Shown here: piece after piece, positions 12,117 to 22,677 of the stretch | Position numbering within the stretch: the stretch's first letter is position 1 | Layout: each line of letters opens with the position of its first letter | DNA from: Odiellus spinosus | Lineage: Eukaryota; Arthropoda; Arachnida; Opiliones; Phalangiidae | Direction: 5' to 3' | Length of the DNA stretch: 64,000 bases | NCBI GenBank assembly: GCA_963920705.1 | Contig: OY987226.1 | Location: 32,291,686-32,355,685 of the forward strand | Position numbers and translations under genes: made by a program | The notes under the pieces: model-generated | What the model was told of the DNA's origin: nothing | The model's input: only the letters and a program-made list of their open reading frames with translations | Databases searched by the model: none

Positions 12117-12226
12117 TTGTATCCCAAATTCAAAAATATGTACTTGATGGCCGTCAACCATTGAGAGAATCTAATCTCACTGAAAGGCGATTGTGCATTT
12201 TCCAAGTATTCATTTTCTACGTGCAC
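12117..12226 (-). CDS. Candidate coding exon, minus strand (gene unknown)
   Basis: A 110-bp open stretch with an acceptor (TTGACAG before GTGCAC) and a consensus donor (gtaagt at 12116-12111) encodes about 36 residues, including the segment QWLTAIKYIFLNLG. It begins in phase 0 if its first codon is GTG and ends in phase 2. It could be an N-terminal exon of the IR gene whose TM1 exon is at 1081-1219, but the phases do not allow direct splicing to that exon, so at least one more exon would be needed. The peptide alone shows no diagnostic motif. Confidence 0.35.
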
Positions 12227-12432
12227 CTGTCAATTGATAAAATTTAATTAATCCTTTTCATAATACAGCTATTATATTGGCTAGGTAAAAACTATTTTAA
12301 ATGAATGGCCTGGTTCTATAGTTAATTAAAACTCGTATTGTTAGAATAAAGGTTAATTATATTTCATCGTCCCTTTTGCCACATGAGCTTTAGCTCGTGC
12401 GTGGGAGGAGGTTTTCTTTTTATACACACCAA

Positions 12433-12596
12433 GAGCCCAAATGGTGAATACAGCCTTAGCTGACAGTATGATTTATAACTTTACCCTTAACTAGAGATTT
12501 TGAGTAGAAATATAGGAGATTATAGGAATTGCAATTAAATTATAGGAGAAAATAGGAAGGAGGTGAAAATATAGGAAAAGTGGTCACCCTGAAAAT
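12433..12596 (-). repeat. Truncated relative of the 181-613 MITE
   Basis: Read on the minus strand, this begins CAGGGTGACCACTTTTCC and continues with the same TCCTAT-rich text, CTACTCAAAATCTCTAG and ATCATACTGTCAG blocks as the element at 181. The other terminus is missing. Confidence 0.7.
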
Positions 12597-12599
12597 CAT

Positions 12600-13088
12600 A
12601 CAATTGGAATGTTCTTGTATTTAATTAATCATACCTTTAACATTAGCAAACGAATTGTCTCAGAATTATTTCCCATTTACCTTCTCGTTATTTTTCAGAG
12701 ACGTTTTTAACTTTTTATCCCACGTAGCTCTAAACACGAGTGTTAAAAGAAGGTTTAAAAAAATCCACTAAAAATGGCTTATTATTGAGGTTGCGTGTAT
12801 ACACTCAATTAATCTATGTGGTAATTTCAAACGCGATATTACATTAACATATCTAAAATTTGAATTTGACGCGACGAGATTAATGATTGTGGAGGGTTTT
12901 CATGTACATTTGAAACGAACAAAACGATATTTAAATTTTCAGGCGACCTTATCACTAAACTTCGAAGCGTCGAAGACAGAATTATTTTGTTATTTTTTAT
13001 TAATAAATAGAGGTGAAGAAGGTCAAAAGCTCTGTCCGTGTGCCCTTGCTCCAGATTCCGTTTACCTGTCTCTATGGTTTATAGCCAG
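12600..13088. other. Non-coding, no feature recognised
   Basis: AT-rich. The frame starting at 12883 runs into the minisatellite of element D and is not a gene. Confidence 0.35.
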
Positions 13089-13676
13089 TAGCGCAGTTTC
13101 CCAAAAGCGCATTTCCCAAAAGCGCAGTACCCAAAAGCGCAGTTCCCAAAAGCGCAACTTCAAAAGCGCAGTTTCCCAAAAGCGCAGTTCCCCAAATCAT
13201 TTCTCAACCAGAGACGTCCACGAAATATTCGTATACATGCTCCTAATATCTTTAACATAAGACAAAATCTTTCATTGTCAATTTTAAGTTAATTTTAAAT
13301 CTCTTTTTAAAAGAGTTTGGTACATAATATCGAAAATCATAATCTCGAATGACAGATTAAATAACCAAAACTTACCTAAACTAACGTAACAAAACCCAAC
13401 CCAACCTAACCTAACCTTACCTATGCTATTTAACCAAGTACCTAAAATATTTTTGGAAATTTTCAGCATTCGACGTTCAAAAACTGAACCCGCAATTATT
13501 AGAAAATGCGTTTATACGAAAACATCCTTTGGAAGTGCGCAAATGAGAACTGCTCTTTTGGGAACCGCGCTTTTGGGAAACTGTTCTTTTGACAAAACTG
13601 CGCTTTTGAGAAACCCCTCTTATGAGAGTGCGCAAATGGGAACTGCTCTTTTGGCAACTGCGCTTATGGCTACATA
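13089..13676. mobile_element. Fold-back element D: GCGCAGTTCCCAAAA arms, TTAGG-like core
   Basis: The left arm (13089-13197) has about seven copies of a 13-16-bp unit AGCGCAGTTCCCAAA. The right arm (13533-13673) carries the inverted unit CTTTTGGGAACTGCGC in degenerate copies. The centre holds CCTAACCTAACCTTACC at about 13398-13420, the complement of a TTAGG-like run. Its unit is recognisably related to that of element B. Reading frames across it only translate the repeat. Confidence 0.7.
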
Positions 13677-15877
13677 CCGTCACGGTTTGTGAATGCAGCT
13701 TAATACATCAATTCGCTGAAATCAAACCTGCGCCAACCCTACCACTTTCGGCGCTCGTTTCCTTTATGATAATCCAATTTATATATGGTGAAATCATTAG
13801 AGGTACTAATTTCCAATTTTTTAAATTGCTTTTTCAGGGAGTGATGGGTGCCCTCTGTTTGAGGACTTGCCTTCTGACCCTTTGTGTTTGAAATAAAATG
13901 AAGTAACAATATGCGAAAGAAAATTAGTTTTTCTAAAACAACCGAGTAATATTTTCGAACACATTAGTTCATATACGTATATACAGCATCGTATAATTTA
14001 TGGTATCTGGATTTGTCAAATAAATAATTCATAGATTTATAAGTTTTTAAAAGAAATAGTGCACGTTTATTTATTGCTTCTGAAAGGTCTACATATTACC
14101 AAAGCATGAAAAAAGCGCTTTCAAATTTGTACAATAGTTTAATATAGTTAAAATAAAATTATTAATTAAGATTCTGTTCGGTATATAAACTAAGTGGAAC
14201 GTAAATGTGTTACGTGATGCATGCCTTAACACGGTTTTTTTAGATGTTTTCTTTAATGGGCCGAGTCTAAATTTTTCAGCGGCCTTTAAGAGACGTTATT
14301 TTTATTACGAAACTAATTCCATATCCTTATGATACGTCGCATTACTAGATACAGCCAATACAGCGGATATGCTATATCGAAAAAATATCGCAGTCCCTTT
14401 TTAAAACAATTTCCTGAACATGGGGGTTTAAATAACAAAAATAATAGATTTTTTCATTTGAATATTTTTTCTGAGATCGAATTAAAAAATTATTTACGGA
14501 ACTTTGAGAAACCAAATATCTTAACCATTTTCCGAGCTTACTTTTATTAGACGCTAGCCCTTTATTATTCTAGTACATTAAAAATACAACTATATCACGA
14601 AAGTAATTTATATTACCTTTTATTTTAGATTCTCGGGAATCTAGTACAACGGTCATTTAATGATTTATTTTTTTTCGGATCGATGCAAATATTACAACAC
14701 TCATAGACTGTGTATAAGATTGTAGAGGTTTTCACGTACAAACGAAAACTTTCAAGCCAAGAATAACGAGAACGCTCGCTAAGAGTATCGATCTCACGGT
14801 TGCCACAGGTCAGGGAATTTAAAAATATTTCAAGAAGCCAGGAAATTACAATCTGCAGGAAAGATTTGAAGCTGACCGTGTCAGTTGTATAGATTAGAAC
14901 GCAATTGCAAAATGTGTAGCCCTAAACATAAATTATACGATTTCCATGTTATTGAAAATAGTTATTTTTAAGTAATATAAGAAAAAGGTTAAAAATTGGG
15001 TCGTATTTGTTGAAACGGTCACGGAAAACCTGGAAAAGCCTGGGAATTTGAATCTGAAAAAACTGTGGCAACCCTGGATCTGTAATGCTAGGTAAGTGGA
15101 GCAACACGCGTACAGATATAACGCGGCAATAGAGGCTGGGACGGAGAAATATCGCGTGATTTGTGTTGGGAAAATAGGTCTTTATCAATAGCTCGTCCAG
15201 CAGTAGACACATGCCTGTTTTGGGGGCCTCGAAATTTGGGAAAAAAGCTTGAGGAGCCTCAAATATTTCTCACAATTTCCAGTTTTTAAAATGTAGCATT
15301 CGTTTTTCTAGAATAGCATCGCGTATAATATTTTACAAGTAATAACTGCCAGTTGTTCATGGTTTGAACTTGTAAGTAAAGCCTTTCATTCAAAATAGCA
15401 GAAACGATAAGATAACAGCGGGATGATTAGGAATAACATTAAGTCCTTGAAATGACAATTAAAAGGGTCTAGTTTTTGTAAAGAAAGGGGAAATACCACC
15501 TGTGCTCAGCATGATCGGTGAGCGTCGGTACTGATAAACTGTGCCCTCAACCTAAACTCTTGAAATTCGGACATCTGTTAAGTACGATTTTTCTTCAGCT
15601 TAAGAAAGAGAATCTTTAGAATTTTTAATATTTTACGTATATAATTATGCAGCAGAACCACTATTATTAAAACCGTCATTTGTTATCTTTTTTAAAGTTC
15701 GTGATTTTGAACGATTAATAGCTAAAGGTTACTATATCCTTTACATCAAATTTATTGACCATGGTGATAATTATTATATATATTTATTAATGGTGAAATA
15801 TCACTCCGAAAATGTATTGAGCAGCATTGTGATTTACTTTGAAAACGCTTAACCACAAATTAATTTAATAATATTCT
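13677..15877. other. Non-coding, no feature recognised
   Basis: Short frames at 14329 and 14949 have no domain, splice or codon signature. This would be intergenic DNA between IR genes A and B, or intron. Confidence 0.35.
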
Positions 15878-15883
15878 TTTATT
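15878..15883 (-). terminator. Candidate poly(A) signal of IR gene A, displaced by BEL-1
   Basis: The minus strand reads AATAAA here. Without the BEL element and one copy of its target duplication, it would sit roughly 130 bp past the IR gene A stop codon at 22678. I see no AATAAA between that stop codon and the element. The functional assignment is inferred. Confidence 0.4.
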
Positions 15884-15912
15884 TATAATTTCAGATTTTT
15901 ACGCTTCTGTAG

Positions 15913-16404
15913 TGTCGTGGATTGGAAATGGGCTTTTGTTTATTTTCTTACATTAACCGATGTTACATACTTATTATTTCCTTATGATTATTGTGTATTC
16001 GATTTTTGGATGTTTCGTACTTAAATTTATTTTGTTACTTCTGAGAAGACTTGTTTTAAAAATGTTGTATGTTGGAAGAGCGTCCCAGGTTTTCCCCTAA
16101 GACCCCCCAGAGTCTTTACTAGCCCAGAGAGGCGAAAAGACAAGGCCACGAAGCCACTATTGTTCGGACCCGCGTTTTCGGACCGAACCATACTTGGGAA
16201 AACAGGGGAGCGCCCGTTCCATGTTACGACCCCCTCGCTTTGTAAAACGTTAGTTAGCTGCGAAAAGGCGAAGCGAGAGGGTCAGCCTCAAACTACGAAT
16301 AAATATCAATCCTTACTTTTAAATCTACGAAGTGACTATTTCTTTAACCCAAATACGAACCTTTAGATTCTTCAGTGTTTAAGCCCAGCCCTAGGTTTAC
16401 TTCA
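15913..16404 (+). repeat. BEL-1 5' LTR
   Basis: 492 bp, starting TGTCGTGGATTGG and ending GTTTACTTCA. It contains AATAAA at about 16298-16303, a plausible LTR polyadenylation signal. The partner is at 22085-22576. The 68-codon frame inside is not a gene. Confidence 0.95.
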
Positions 16405-16422
16405 TGGTGCCGAAACGTCGGG
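16405..16422 (+). other. BEL-1 primer-binding site
   Basis: TGGTGCCGAAACGTCGGG directly follows the 5' LTR. The first 11 bases, TGGTGCCGAAA, match what I recall as the complement of a tRNA-Phe 3' end. The tRNA identity is from memory and unverified. Confidence 0.6.
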
Positions 16423-16554
16423 AAGAATTTAGTTTAGAGTAAAGAGTTAATTAGAGTATTTAATCAAGAGCGAACGTTAAAACTTCAGAGATCTTGTCGA
16501 GAAAAAAAAAGTCCGCGAAGCGTTTTTAACGACTCAAGATTACCAGGAAAAAGT

Positions 16555-16926
16555 ATGGATGATACAGCGAAGCTCGTGAGAAGAAGAGGAAAACTAAGAG
16601 GTTCAATCACAAAAATATGCAACACGTTGGACAAAGAAACTGGCGCCGCGGTGGCGACCGCGCCCACGAACGTTCAATTAACGACGTATAATCTGCAATT
16701 GGCACAAAAACTAAACCAATTAAAGGCGTTGGATGAAAAAATACAGAATACGATAACGGACGCCGCAGAATTTGACGCGGAATTAGCGGAAAGCGAGAAA
16801 GTAGAAGATAAAATCTTGCAATACCAAGCGATATGCATAGAAAATATAGCGAACAATAATAGAACCGCGACGAACGAAAATGCCGCAAAGTCGACTTCGT
16901 CTCAGAATACTCTTCTGATCTTCTGA
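16555..16926 (+). CDS. BEL-1 gag, N-terminal reading frame (123 codons)
   Basis: The first ATG after the leader opens a frame with a basic N-terminus and heptad-like, lysine/glutamate-rich helices (LAQKLNQLKALDEKI), as in N-terminal Gag of BEL elements. It stops at 16926. The main gag-pol frame is one base back and is open from 16863, so the two frames overlap by about 60 bp. No canonical slippery heptamer is visible. Either the copy carries a single-base change that splits gag, or translation shifts by -1. The short frame lacks zinc knuckles; these are in the next frame. Confidence 0.7.
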   Translation: MDDTAKLVRRRGKLRGSITKICNTLDKETGAAVATAPTNVQLTTYNLQLAQKLNQLKALDEKIQNTITDAAEFDAELAESEKVEDKILQYQAICIENIANNNRTATNENAAKSTSSQNTLLIF

Positions 16927-16931
16927 CTCCT

Positions 16932-19900
16932 TTGCATATAAATACGAGCAACAATAACGTAAATATGATGCCAGGACAATCACCCGTTCTATCTAACTTT
17001 CAAACACCGGGTCAATCACCAGTTCAGGTTACTAGTCAAACTCCCGCGATACACCACTCGAGAAACGCAGCTTCCGTAAAACTACCCAGAATCAACATTG
17101 ATAAATTTTACGGAGAAATAAGCAAGTGGCAAGAATTTTGGAGCCAGTACGAAGTTACTATTCATAAAAAAGACATTGACCCGGACGATAAGTTGGTTTA
17201 CTTAAAAAGTTATTTAGGCGGTACCGCGTTAGCGTGTGTTTCGGGATTAGATGTACCGTACAATGAAGCCATCAAGAAGCTTACCGATCGCTTCGGAAGG
17301 AAAGATTTGCTTATCCAAGCTCATCGAGACAGACTACGATCCCTAGAACCGGTAAGAAAATCCTCTGATGTCAAAGGCTTACGAAAACTATTAGACACGA
17401 TCACTTTAACCGTAAGCGGACTGCAAGCGTTGAAAGTAAAATCAGAAGTAAGTTCCGATAATTATGGCGCCTTTATTATCCCGATGATTACGGAATTACT
17501 ACCGGAAGATATTGTATTAAACTATTCGCTGAAAAATCGAAGGGAGAGTCTTCTCTCTATGGATCAGCTTATAGAATATCTACGCGACGAAGTTGAGAGT
17601 AGAGAGCAAGCTTTAAAGTTAAGAAAAAACTCCAACTTTGGCGAAAAAGAAATAAAGAAGCCTGAAACGAGCTCCAAAGATTGGAATCACCGACCGAAGT
17701 CTTCGTCTTCAACGTTTTCCTTCAACACTACCGCGAATCCGTCTAAAGATAGAGAAAAATGCCTGTTCTGTAAAGAAGCCCACAGATTTGAGACGTGCAA
17801 ATCGTTAACGGCCACGGAAAGGAAGAATATCTTAAAGGGGCACGCCTTTTGTTTTGTGTGTCTGGGAGTCGGGCATATAGCAAGAAATTGTCTCAGAAGA
17901 GGAATAATATGCAAACATTGCGGAAGACGTCATAGCAGCGTAGTTTGCGAAAAAAAGTACCCAGACGCACCCGTTGAAGAAAAACGAGATGAGAAGGAAG
18001 TGGAAACAAACACGTCAATGGCTATCACCGATCAGAGCAAGGTAACCCTTGAAAAACCTGTTATTTATTTACAAACCGCGTGGGTGAAGATTTCACACAA
18101 CGGGAGGGAAATCAGCGTAAGATGTCTCATAGATACGGCAAGCCAAAGGACATATATCACGACGAAAGTCTCAAAAGAATTAGCCCTTCCAGTCGTAGGA
18201 ACAGAAAATTTGGATATAAATTCCTTCCCCGGAATCTTAACCAAAGTAAAACGATCAAGAGTGAAATTTTCCGTCCGAGGGTTAAACGATTCGAGCTCTG
18301 TAACCATAGAAGCGGTGGAGTCACCAAAAATTGGGGGAAAAATACCCAGTTTGACGAGAGAAGACGTTGAGAGCCTAACGAGGGGGAAAGAATGGAAAAT
18401 CGCGGATACCCCCCCAATTGGGTTTCCCAAAGACGAAGAGGTCTCGCTACTCATAGGAGCGGACTATATTTGGAAAATTGGTTCAGGGAAAATAACCGAT
18501 TTATCCCCGAAGCTCAAGGCCGTCGAAACGTTGTTCGGATGGACCTTCCTAGGCCCTTACGAACCGAAAAAAGAAAACAAGCTGGAAACAAGCGTATATA
18601 GCGTTAATGTATTCTATACGATCGCCTCCTCTGACTATCAACAAACGGAAGATGAGTTGGTTTCTCAAAACTTGAAAGCTTTTTGGAATTTGGATTCCAT
18701 TGGAATTATAGACAAGTCCGAAGATGAAAGCGCGAACGAAAAAGCTCGCGATGAAGAGTTCGACGCTACAGTAAAATTTGATGGAGAACGATACGTCGTC
18801 GGGCTTCCCTGGAAAGCAAACCTAAAACTAAATAACGATAACCGAGAAGTCGCAGAACGAAGATTCTTCGGGCAATTAAAGAAATTCCGAAATAGCCCCA
18901 AACTATTTGAGAAATACGCGGAAGTTATCGAATCGCATCTGGATCGGGGATTCGCTGAAGAAGTTAAAACACCCGGCGCGCCTGAACGCACGTTTCACCT
19001 GCCTCACAGTGGGGTCGTCGATGAAGATAGAGCCACGACAAAAGTCCGAGTCGTATATGACGGTTCATCTCACGCCATGAAATCACCATCACTTAACGAC
19101 TGTATCCACGCCGGATACCCGATCAACGTAGACCTATTGGGCCTACTAATCCAGTTTCGAAAGAATAAAATCGCGTTCACCGCAGACATAGAGAAGGCGT
19201 TCCTTCAAATACGCCTTGCCGAGGAGGATCGCGATGCTACCCGATTTTTTTGGATAGAAGGAAGGGAACTACACCCGAACAAGATGAAGATACTAACGCT
19301 GCCATTAACCAGAGTCCCTTTTGGGGTAAACGACAGCCCCTACCTTCTGGGAGCGACCATCAGGTATCACATCGAACAGTTTAAGGAAGAATACCCAGCC
19401 GCTTACGTATTGTTGAAAAATCAATTATACGTGGATGACGTCCTAGGGGGAGCAAAAAATGAAAATGACGCGATACGTCTAGCTAAAGAAGCGAAGATAA
19501 TCTTAAAGGAAGCCGGTATGCCCCTCAGAAAATTCCGATCGAATTCGGAAGCGTTTAATGAGAACCTGTCAGAGGAAGAGGAAACTGCCAGTACCGATGT
19601 TTCTTTGAAGGTACTAGGAATAGCGTGGAAACCAAGACAGGATGTTTTCTACTTCGACGTAACCCGTCTCTTAGAATTCCTAAGTACCCAGAAAAACACG
19701 AAAAGATTCATCCTGCAAGCTTCCTCGAGGATTTTCGACCCCATCGGATACTTGTCACCATTCACAATATTGGTAAAATGCTTATTCCAAGAATTATGGG
19801 AGAGAGGCACGAAATGGGACGAAAAAATAGAACCAGATCTAGCCAACAGATGGGAAAAATGGTGCTCCGACCTTCCAAGTCTAACCGAGATCGAAGTTCC

Positions 19901-22034
19901 GAGATTTTATGGAAAAGGCCAGGCCTTCCAACTACATTGTTTCACTGATGCGAGTGAAAAGGCGTATGGTTCGGCTATATACATTCGCTCAGAGTACGAA
20001 GGAGAAGTAAACGTCATACTACTCTCGTCAAAATCCAGAGTAGCACCTCTAAAGAAGATAAGCGTTCCCAGATTGGAACTCATGGCAGCAGTCATTGGCG
20101 CTAGACTTACAAAGTCTGTCGAGAAGTACTTTGTCGAAGAAAAACCGTCCAAGCATTTCTGGAGTGACTCTACCATCACGCTAGCCTGGATCAAAAGCAC
20201 TGCGAATATATGGAAGCCCTTTGTAAGCAATCGAGTCAGTGAAATACAGGAAATCACAGACCCAGTACTGTGGAACCACGTTCCCGGAAAAGAGAATCCG
20301 GCTGATTTATTGACCCGCGGAATAAACGCGAAGGAATTAAAAGCGTCAGAAGTCTGGTGGAAGGGACCCCAGTTCCTTTGGAAAAGCGAATCTGAATGGC
20401 CAGATCAACGGAATTTCAAGAAATTAGAAATCTCGCCACCAGAAATGGAGACAGAACGAAGAACAAATTGCGATAACTCCTCAGTCTTTACCATAATTAG
20501 CAACAATAATGAGAGGAAACCCTTACTAATCCTGGAGAATTACTCAAAACTTCCTAGAGTAATAAGAATAGTAGCGTGGATAAAAAGATTTGCGTATAAT
20601 GCGAGAAAGAAAACTGATGGAAGAAAAACTGGAGAAATAAATACGGAGGAAATCGACGAAGCGGAAAGATATTGGATCAAAATCATACAGAGAGAAGCTT
20701 TCGACTCCGATATTATAGCCATTGTCGAAAAGAAAGACTTTCCCAAGGATTCTGAGATTGCCGATTTCAAACCATTCTTGGATCAAGCTGGTATATGCAG
20801 AATGGGAGGGAGATTGGGTTTCTCAGACCTGAGCTTCGACGAAAAGCACCCAATTATCCTACCTAACGATCACCCATTCACTCGTTTATTGATAAATAAA
20901 CGTCATGTTGACGTCATGCATATGGGGGTAAACGCTACTTTATCGAGTTTGCGAACTCGATTTTGGATCCCTAGAGGCCGCCAGAGGGTAAAATCTACGC
21001 TTTTCAAGTGTCAAAAGTGTGCGAGAACGAAGGCCAAGGCTCTTGAACGCGAAACCGCACCCCTACCGACAATTCGCGTAAACCAAAGCGCGCCGTTCGA
21101 ATTTACCGGAGTAGACTTTTGCGGTCCGTTCTTAGTTAAGACGTACGACGCGGAAAAGAAAAGGTTCGTCGAAACCAAAAGCTACATCGCGTTATTCACT
21201 TGCGCGACCACTCGTGCGGTACATTTGGAAGTCGTGAGCAATTTGAGCGCCGAAAAGTTTCTAATGGCTTTCAAGAGATTCGTCGCCAGGCGCGGAGTGT
21301 GTAATATTTTGCTATCAGACAATGCTAAAACTTTTAAGAAGAGTGAAAAAGAACTGAACAAACTATGGAAAACCGTAGTGACTAAAGAACTTATTCAATA
21401 TTTCGGAGAAAAGAAGATGGAATGGCGCTATATCGTCGATCGAGCCCCTTGGTGGGGAGGTATGTGGGAACGGATGGTAGGAGTGGTGAAGGGTTGTCTC
21501 AAGAAAGTTCTAGGTCGTGCCTTGTTAACTTACGAAGAGTTGGAAACAGTAGTAATAGAAGCAGAATCGGTGGTTAATTCCCGACCGATAAGTTATACCT
21601 ATAGCGATCAAGGAGAGCCTTCACCCCTCACTCCATCCCATTTTCTCATTGGGAAAAGATTAGACACTTTGCCCCCCAGAAAATTTAAGTTAGGAGAGCT
21701 CTCAGTGAGCTACGGAGATTTAGAAAAAAGGTGGAAATACCGCCAGGAGTTGTTAAACCGATTCTGGGTAAGATGGAGAAATGACTATTTGTTAGAACTC
21801 CGATCGGCCCAGAAATCAGGAAAGTTAATTGTCAATTCTCGCGACCTTAAAACGGGAGAGGTTGTGATTCTGAAGGATGAAAGATTACCGCGTCACTTGT
21901 GGAAGTTGTGTCGAGTCGTGGAGTTGCATAAGGGGAGAGATAATATCTGCCGATCTGCGACATTAAAGACGAGCTTGGGTGCAACAATCAAAAGACCCCT
22001 ACAGCTACTATACCCCGTAGAAATCTCAAATTAG
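16932..22034 (+). CDS. BEL-1 Gag-Pol polyprotein, about 1700 codons
   Basis: One uninterrupted frame; the first listed codon is TTG and not a convincing start (see the gag entry). Counting from there: DUF1759-type capsid region from about residue 50; three cysteine/histidine knuckles at about 276-340 (CLFC, CFVC, CKHC); aspartic protease with LIDTASQ near 399; reverse transcriptase with TADIEKAF near 749 and YVDD near 831; RNase H-like region with CFTDASEKAYG near 1003 and FWSDSTITLAW near 1077; integrase zinc finger ending CQKC near 1360; integrase core with aspartates in GVDFCGPF (1393) and LSDNAKTF (1461) and glutamate in MWERMVG (about 1510); C-terminal DUF5641-like domain from about 1590. 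All catalytic motifs are present, so the pol part may be functional. The nested shorter frames are shadows. Confidence 0.95.
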   Translation: MHINTSNNNVNMMPGQSPVLSNFQTPGQSPVQVTSQTPAIHHSRNAASVKLPRINIDKFYGEISKWQEFWSQYEVTIHKKDIDPDDKLVYLKSYLGGTALACVSGLDVPYNEAIKKLTDRFGRKDLLIQAHRDRLRSLEPVRKSSDVKGLRKLLDTITLTVSGLQALKVKSEVSSDNYGAFIIPMITELLPEDIVLNYSLKNRRESLLSMDQLIEYLRDEVESREQALKLRKNSNFGEKEIKKPETSSKDWNHRPKSSSSTFSFNTTANPSKDREKCLFCKEAHRFETCKSLTATERKNILKGHAFCFVCLGVGHIARNCLRRGIICKHCGRRHSSVVCEKKYPDAPVEEKRDEKEVETNTSMAITDQSKVTLEKPVIYLQTAWVKISHNGREISVRCLIDTASQRTYITTKVSKELALPVVGTENLDINSFPGILTKVKRSRVKFSVRGLNDSSSVTIEAVESPKIGGKIPSLTREDVESLTRGKEWKIADTPPIGFPKDEEVSLLIGADYIWKIGSGKITDLSPKLKAVETLFGWTFLGPYEPKKENKLETSVYSVNVFYTIASSDYQQTEDELVSQNLKAFWNLDSIGIIDKSEDESANEKARDEEFDATVKFDGERYVVGLPWKANLKLNNDNREVAERRFFGQLKKFRNSPKLFEKYAEVIESHLDRGFAEEVKTPGAPERTFHLPHSGVVDEDRATTKVRVVYDGSSHAMKSPSLNDCIHAGYPINVDLLGLLIQFRKNKIAFTADIEKAFLQIRLAEEDRDATRFFWIEGRELHPNKMKILTLPLTRVPFGVNDSPYLLGATIRYHIEQFKEEYPAAYVLLKNQLYVDDVLGGAKNENDAIRLAKEAKIILKEAGMPLRKFRSNSEAFNENLSEEEETASTDVSLKVLGIAWKPRQDVFYFDVTRLLEFLSTQKNTKRFILQASSRIFDPIGYLSPFTILVKCLFQELWERGTKWDEKIEPDLANRWEKWCSDLPSLTEIEVPRFYGKGQAFQLHCFTDASEKAYGSAIYIRSEYEGEVNVILLSSKSRVAPLKKISVPRLELMAAVIGARLTKSVEKYFVEEKPSKHFWSDSTITLAWIKSTANIWKPFVSNRVSEIQEITDPVLWNHVPGKENPADLLTRGINAKELKASEVWWKGPQFLWKSESEWPDQRNFKKLEISPPEMETERRTNCDNSSVFTIISNNNERKPLLILENYSKLPRVIRIVAWIKRFAYNARKKTDGRKTGEINTEEIDEAERYWIKIIQREAFDSDIIAIVEKKDFPKDSEIADFKPFLDQAGICRMGGRLGFSDLSFDEKHPIILPNDHPFTRLLINKRHVDVMHMGVNATLSSLRTRFWIPRGRQRVKSTLFKCQKCARTKAKALERETAPLPTIRVNQSAPFEFTGVDFCGPFLVKTYDAEKKRFVETKSYIALFTCATTRAVHLEVVSNLSAEKFLMAFKRFVARRGVCNILLSDNAKTFKKSEKELNKLWKTVVTKELIQYFGEKKMEWRYIVDRAPWWGGMWERMVGVVKGCLKKVLGRALLTYEELETVVIEAESVVNSRPISYTYSDQGEPSPLTPSHFLIGKRLDTLPPRKFKLGELSVSYGDLEKRWKYRQELLNRFWVRWRNDYLLELRSAQKSGKLIVNSRDLKTGEVVILKDERLPRHLWKLCRVVELHKGRDNICRSATLKTSLGATIKRPLQLLYPVEISN

Positions 22035-22074
22035 ATTAGAAAAAAAATGAGTTCCTATAGAAGAGCCTCATTTT

Positions 22075-22084
22075 GGGGGGAGGA
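22075..22084 (+). other. BEL-1 polypurine tract
   Basis: GGGGGGAGGA lies immediately before the 3' LTR, the expected plus-strand priming site. Confidence 0.7.
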
Positions 22085-22576
22085 TGTCGTGGATTGGAAA
22101 TGGGCTTTTGTTTATTTTCTTACATTAACCGATGTTACATACTTATTATTTCCTTATGATTATTGTGTATTCGATTTTTGGATGTTTCGTACTTAAATTT
22201 ATTTTGTTACTTCTGAGAAGACTTGTTTTAAAAATGTTGTATGTTGGAAGAGCGTCCCAGGTTTTCCCCTAAGACCCCCCAGAGTCTTTACTAGCCCAGA
22301 GAGGCGAAAAGACAAGGCCACGAAGCCACTATTGTTCGGACCCGCGTTTTCGGACCGAACCATACTTGGGAAAACAGGGGAGCGCCCGTTCCATGTTACG
22401 ACCCCCTCGCTTTGTAAAACGTTAGTTAGCTGCGAAAAGGCGAAGCGAGAGGGTCAGCCTCAAACTACGAATAAATATCAATCCTTACTTTTAAATCTAC
22501 GAAGTGACTATTTCTTTAACCTAAATACGAACCTTTAGATTCTTCAGTGTTTAAGCCCAGCCCTAGGTTTACTTCA
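22085..22576 (+). repeat. BEL-1 3' LTR
   Basis: 492 bp, nearly identical to the 5' LTR. The second target duplication, TGTAG, follows at 22577-22581. Confidence 0.95.
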
Positions 22577-22677
22577 TGTAGAGCTAGCTGATGATTACGT
22601 AAACTTAATTGTTTTTAATTCAAACCTTAAATTGATACACTGCAAACGTCGACTGTTTTCCCACGAATAATGTAAGT

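Larger units (their letters stand above)
15913..22576 (+). mobile_element. BEL/Pao LTR retrotransposon BEL-1, 6.66 kb, young
   Basis: A full-length element with 492-bp LTRs, a TGTAG duplication on both sides (15908-15912 and 22577-22581), a primer-binding site after the 5' LTR, a G-rich polypurine tract before the 3' LTR, and a gag-pol coding region. The domain order (DUF1759 gag, zinc knuckles, aspartic protease, RT, RNase H, integrase, C-terminal DUF5641-like region) is that of BEL/Pao. By eye the LTRs differ at one position (c at about 16350, t at 22522), so insertion was recent. The element lies antisense to IR gene A, in its 3' flank. Confidence 0.95.

Noticed and set aside
16160-16366. 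68-codon frame repeated at 22332
   Set aside because: It lies wholly inside the BEL-1 LTR and is duplicated only because the LTR is.
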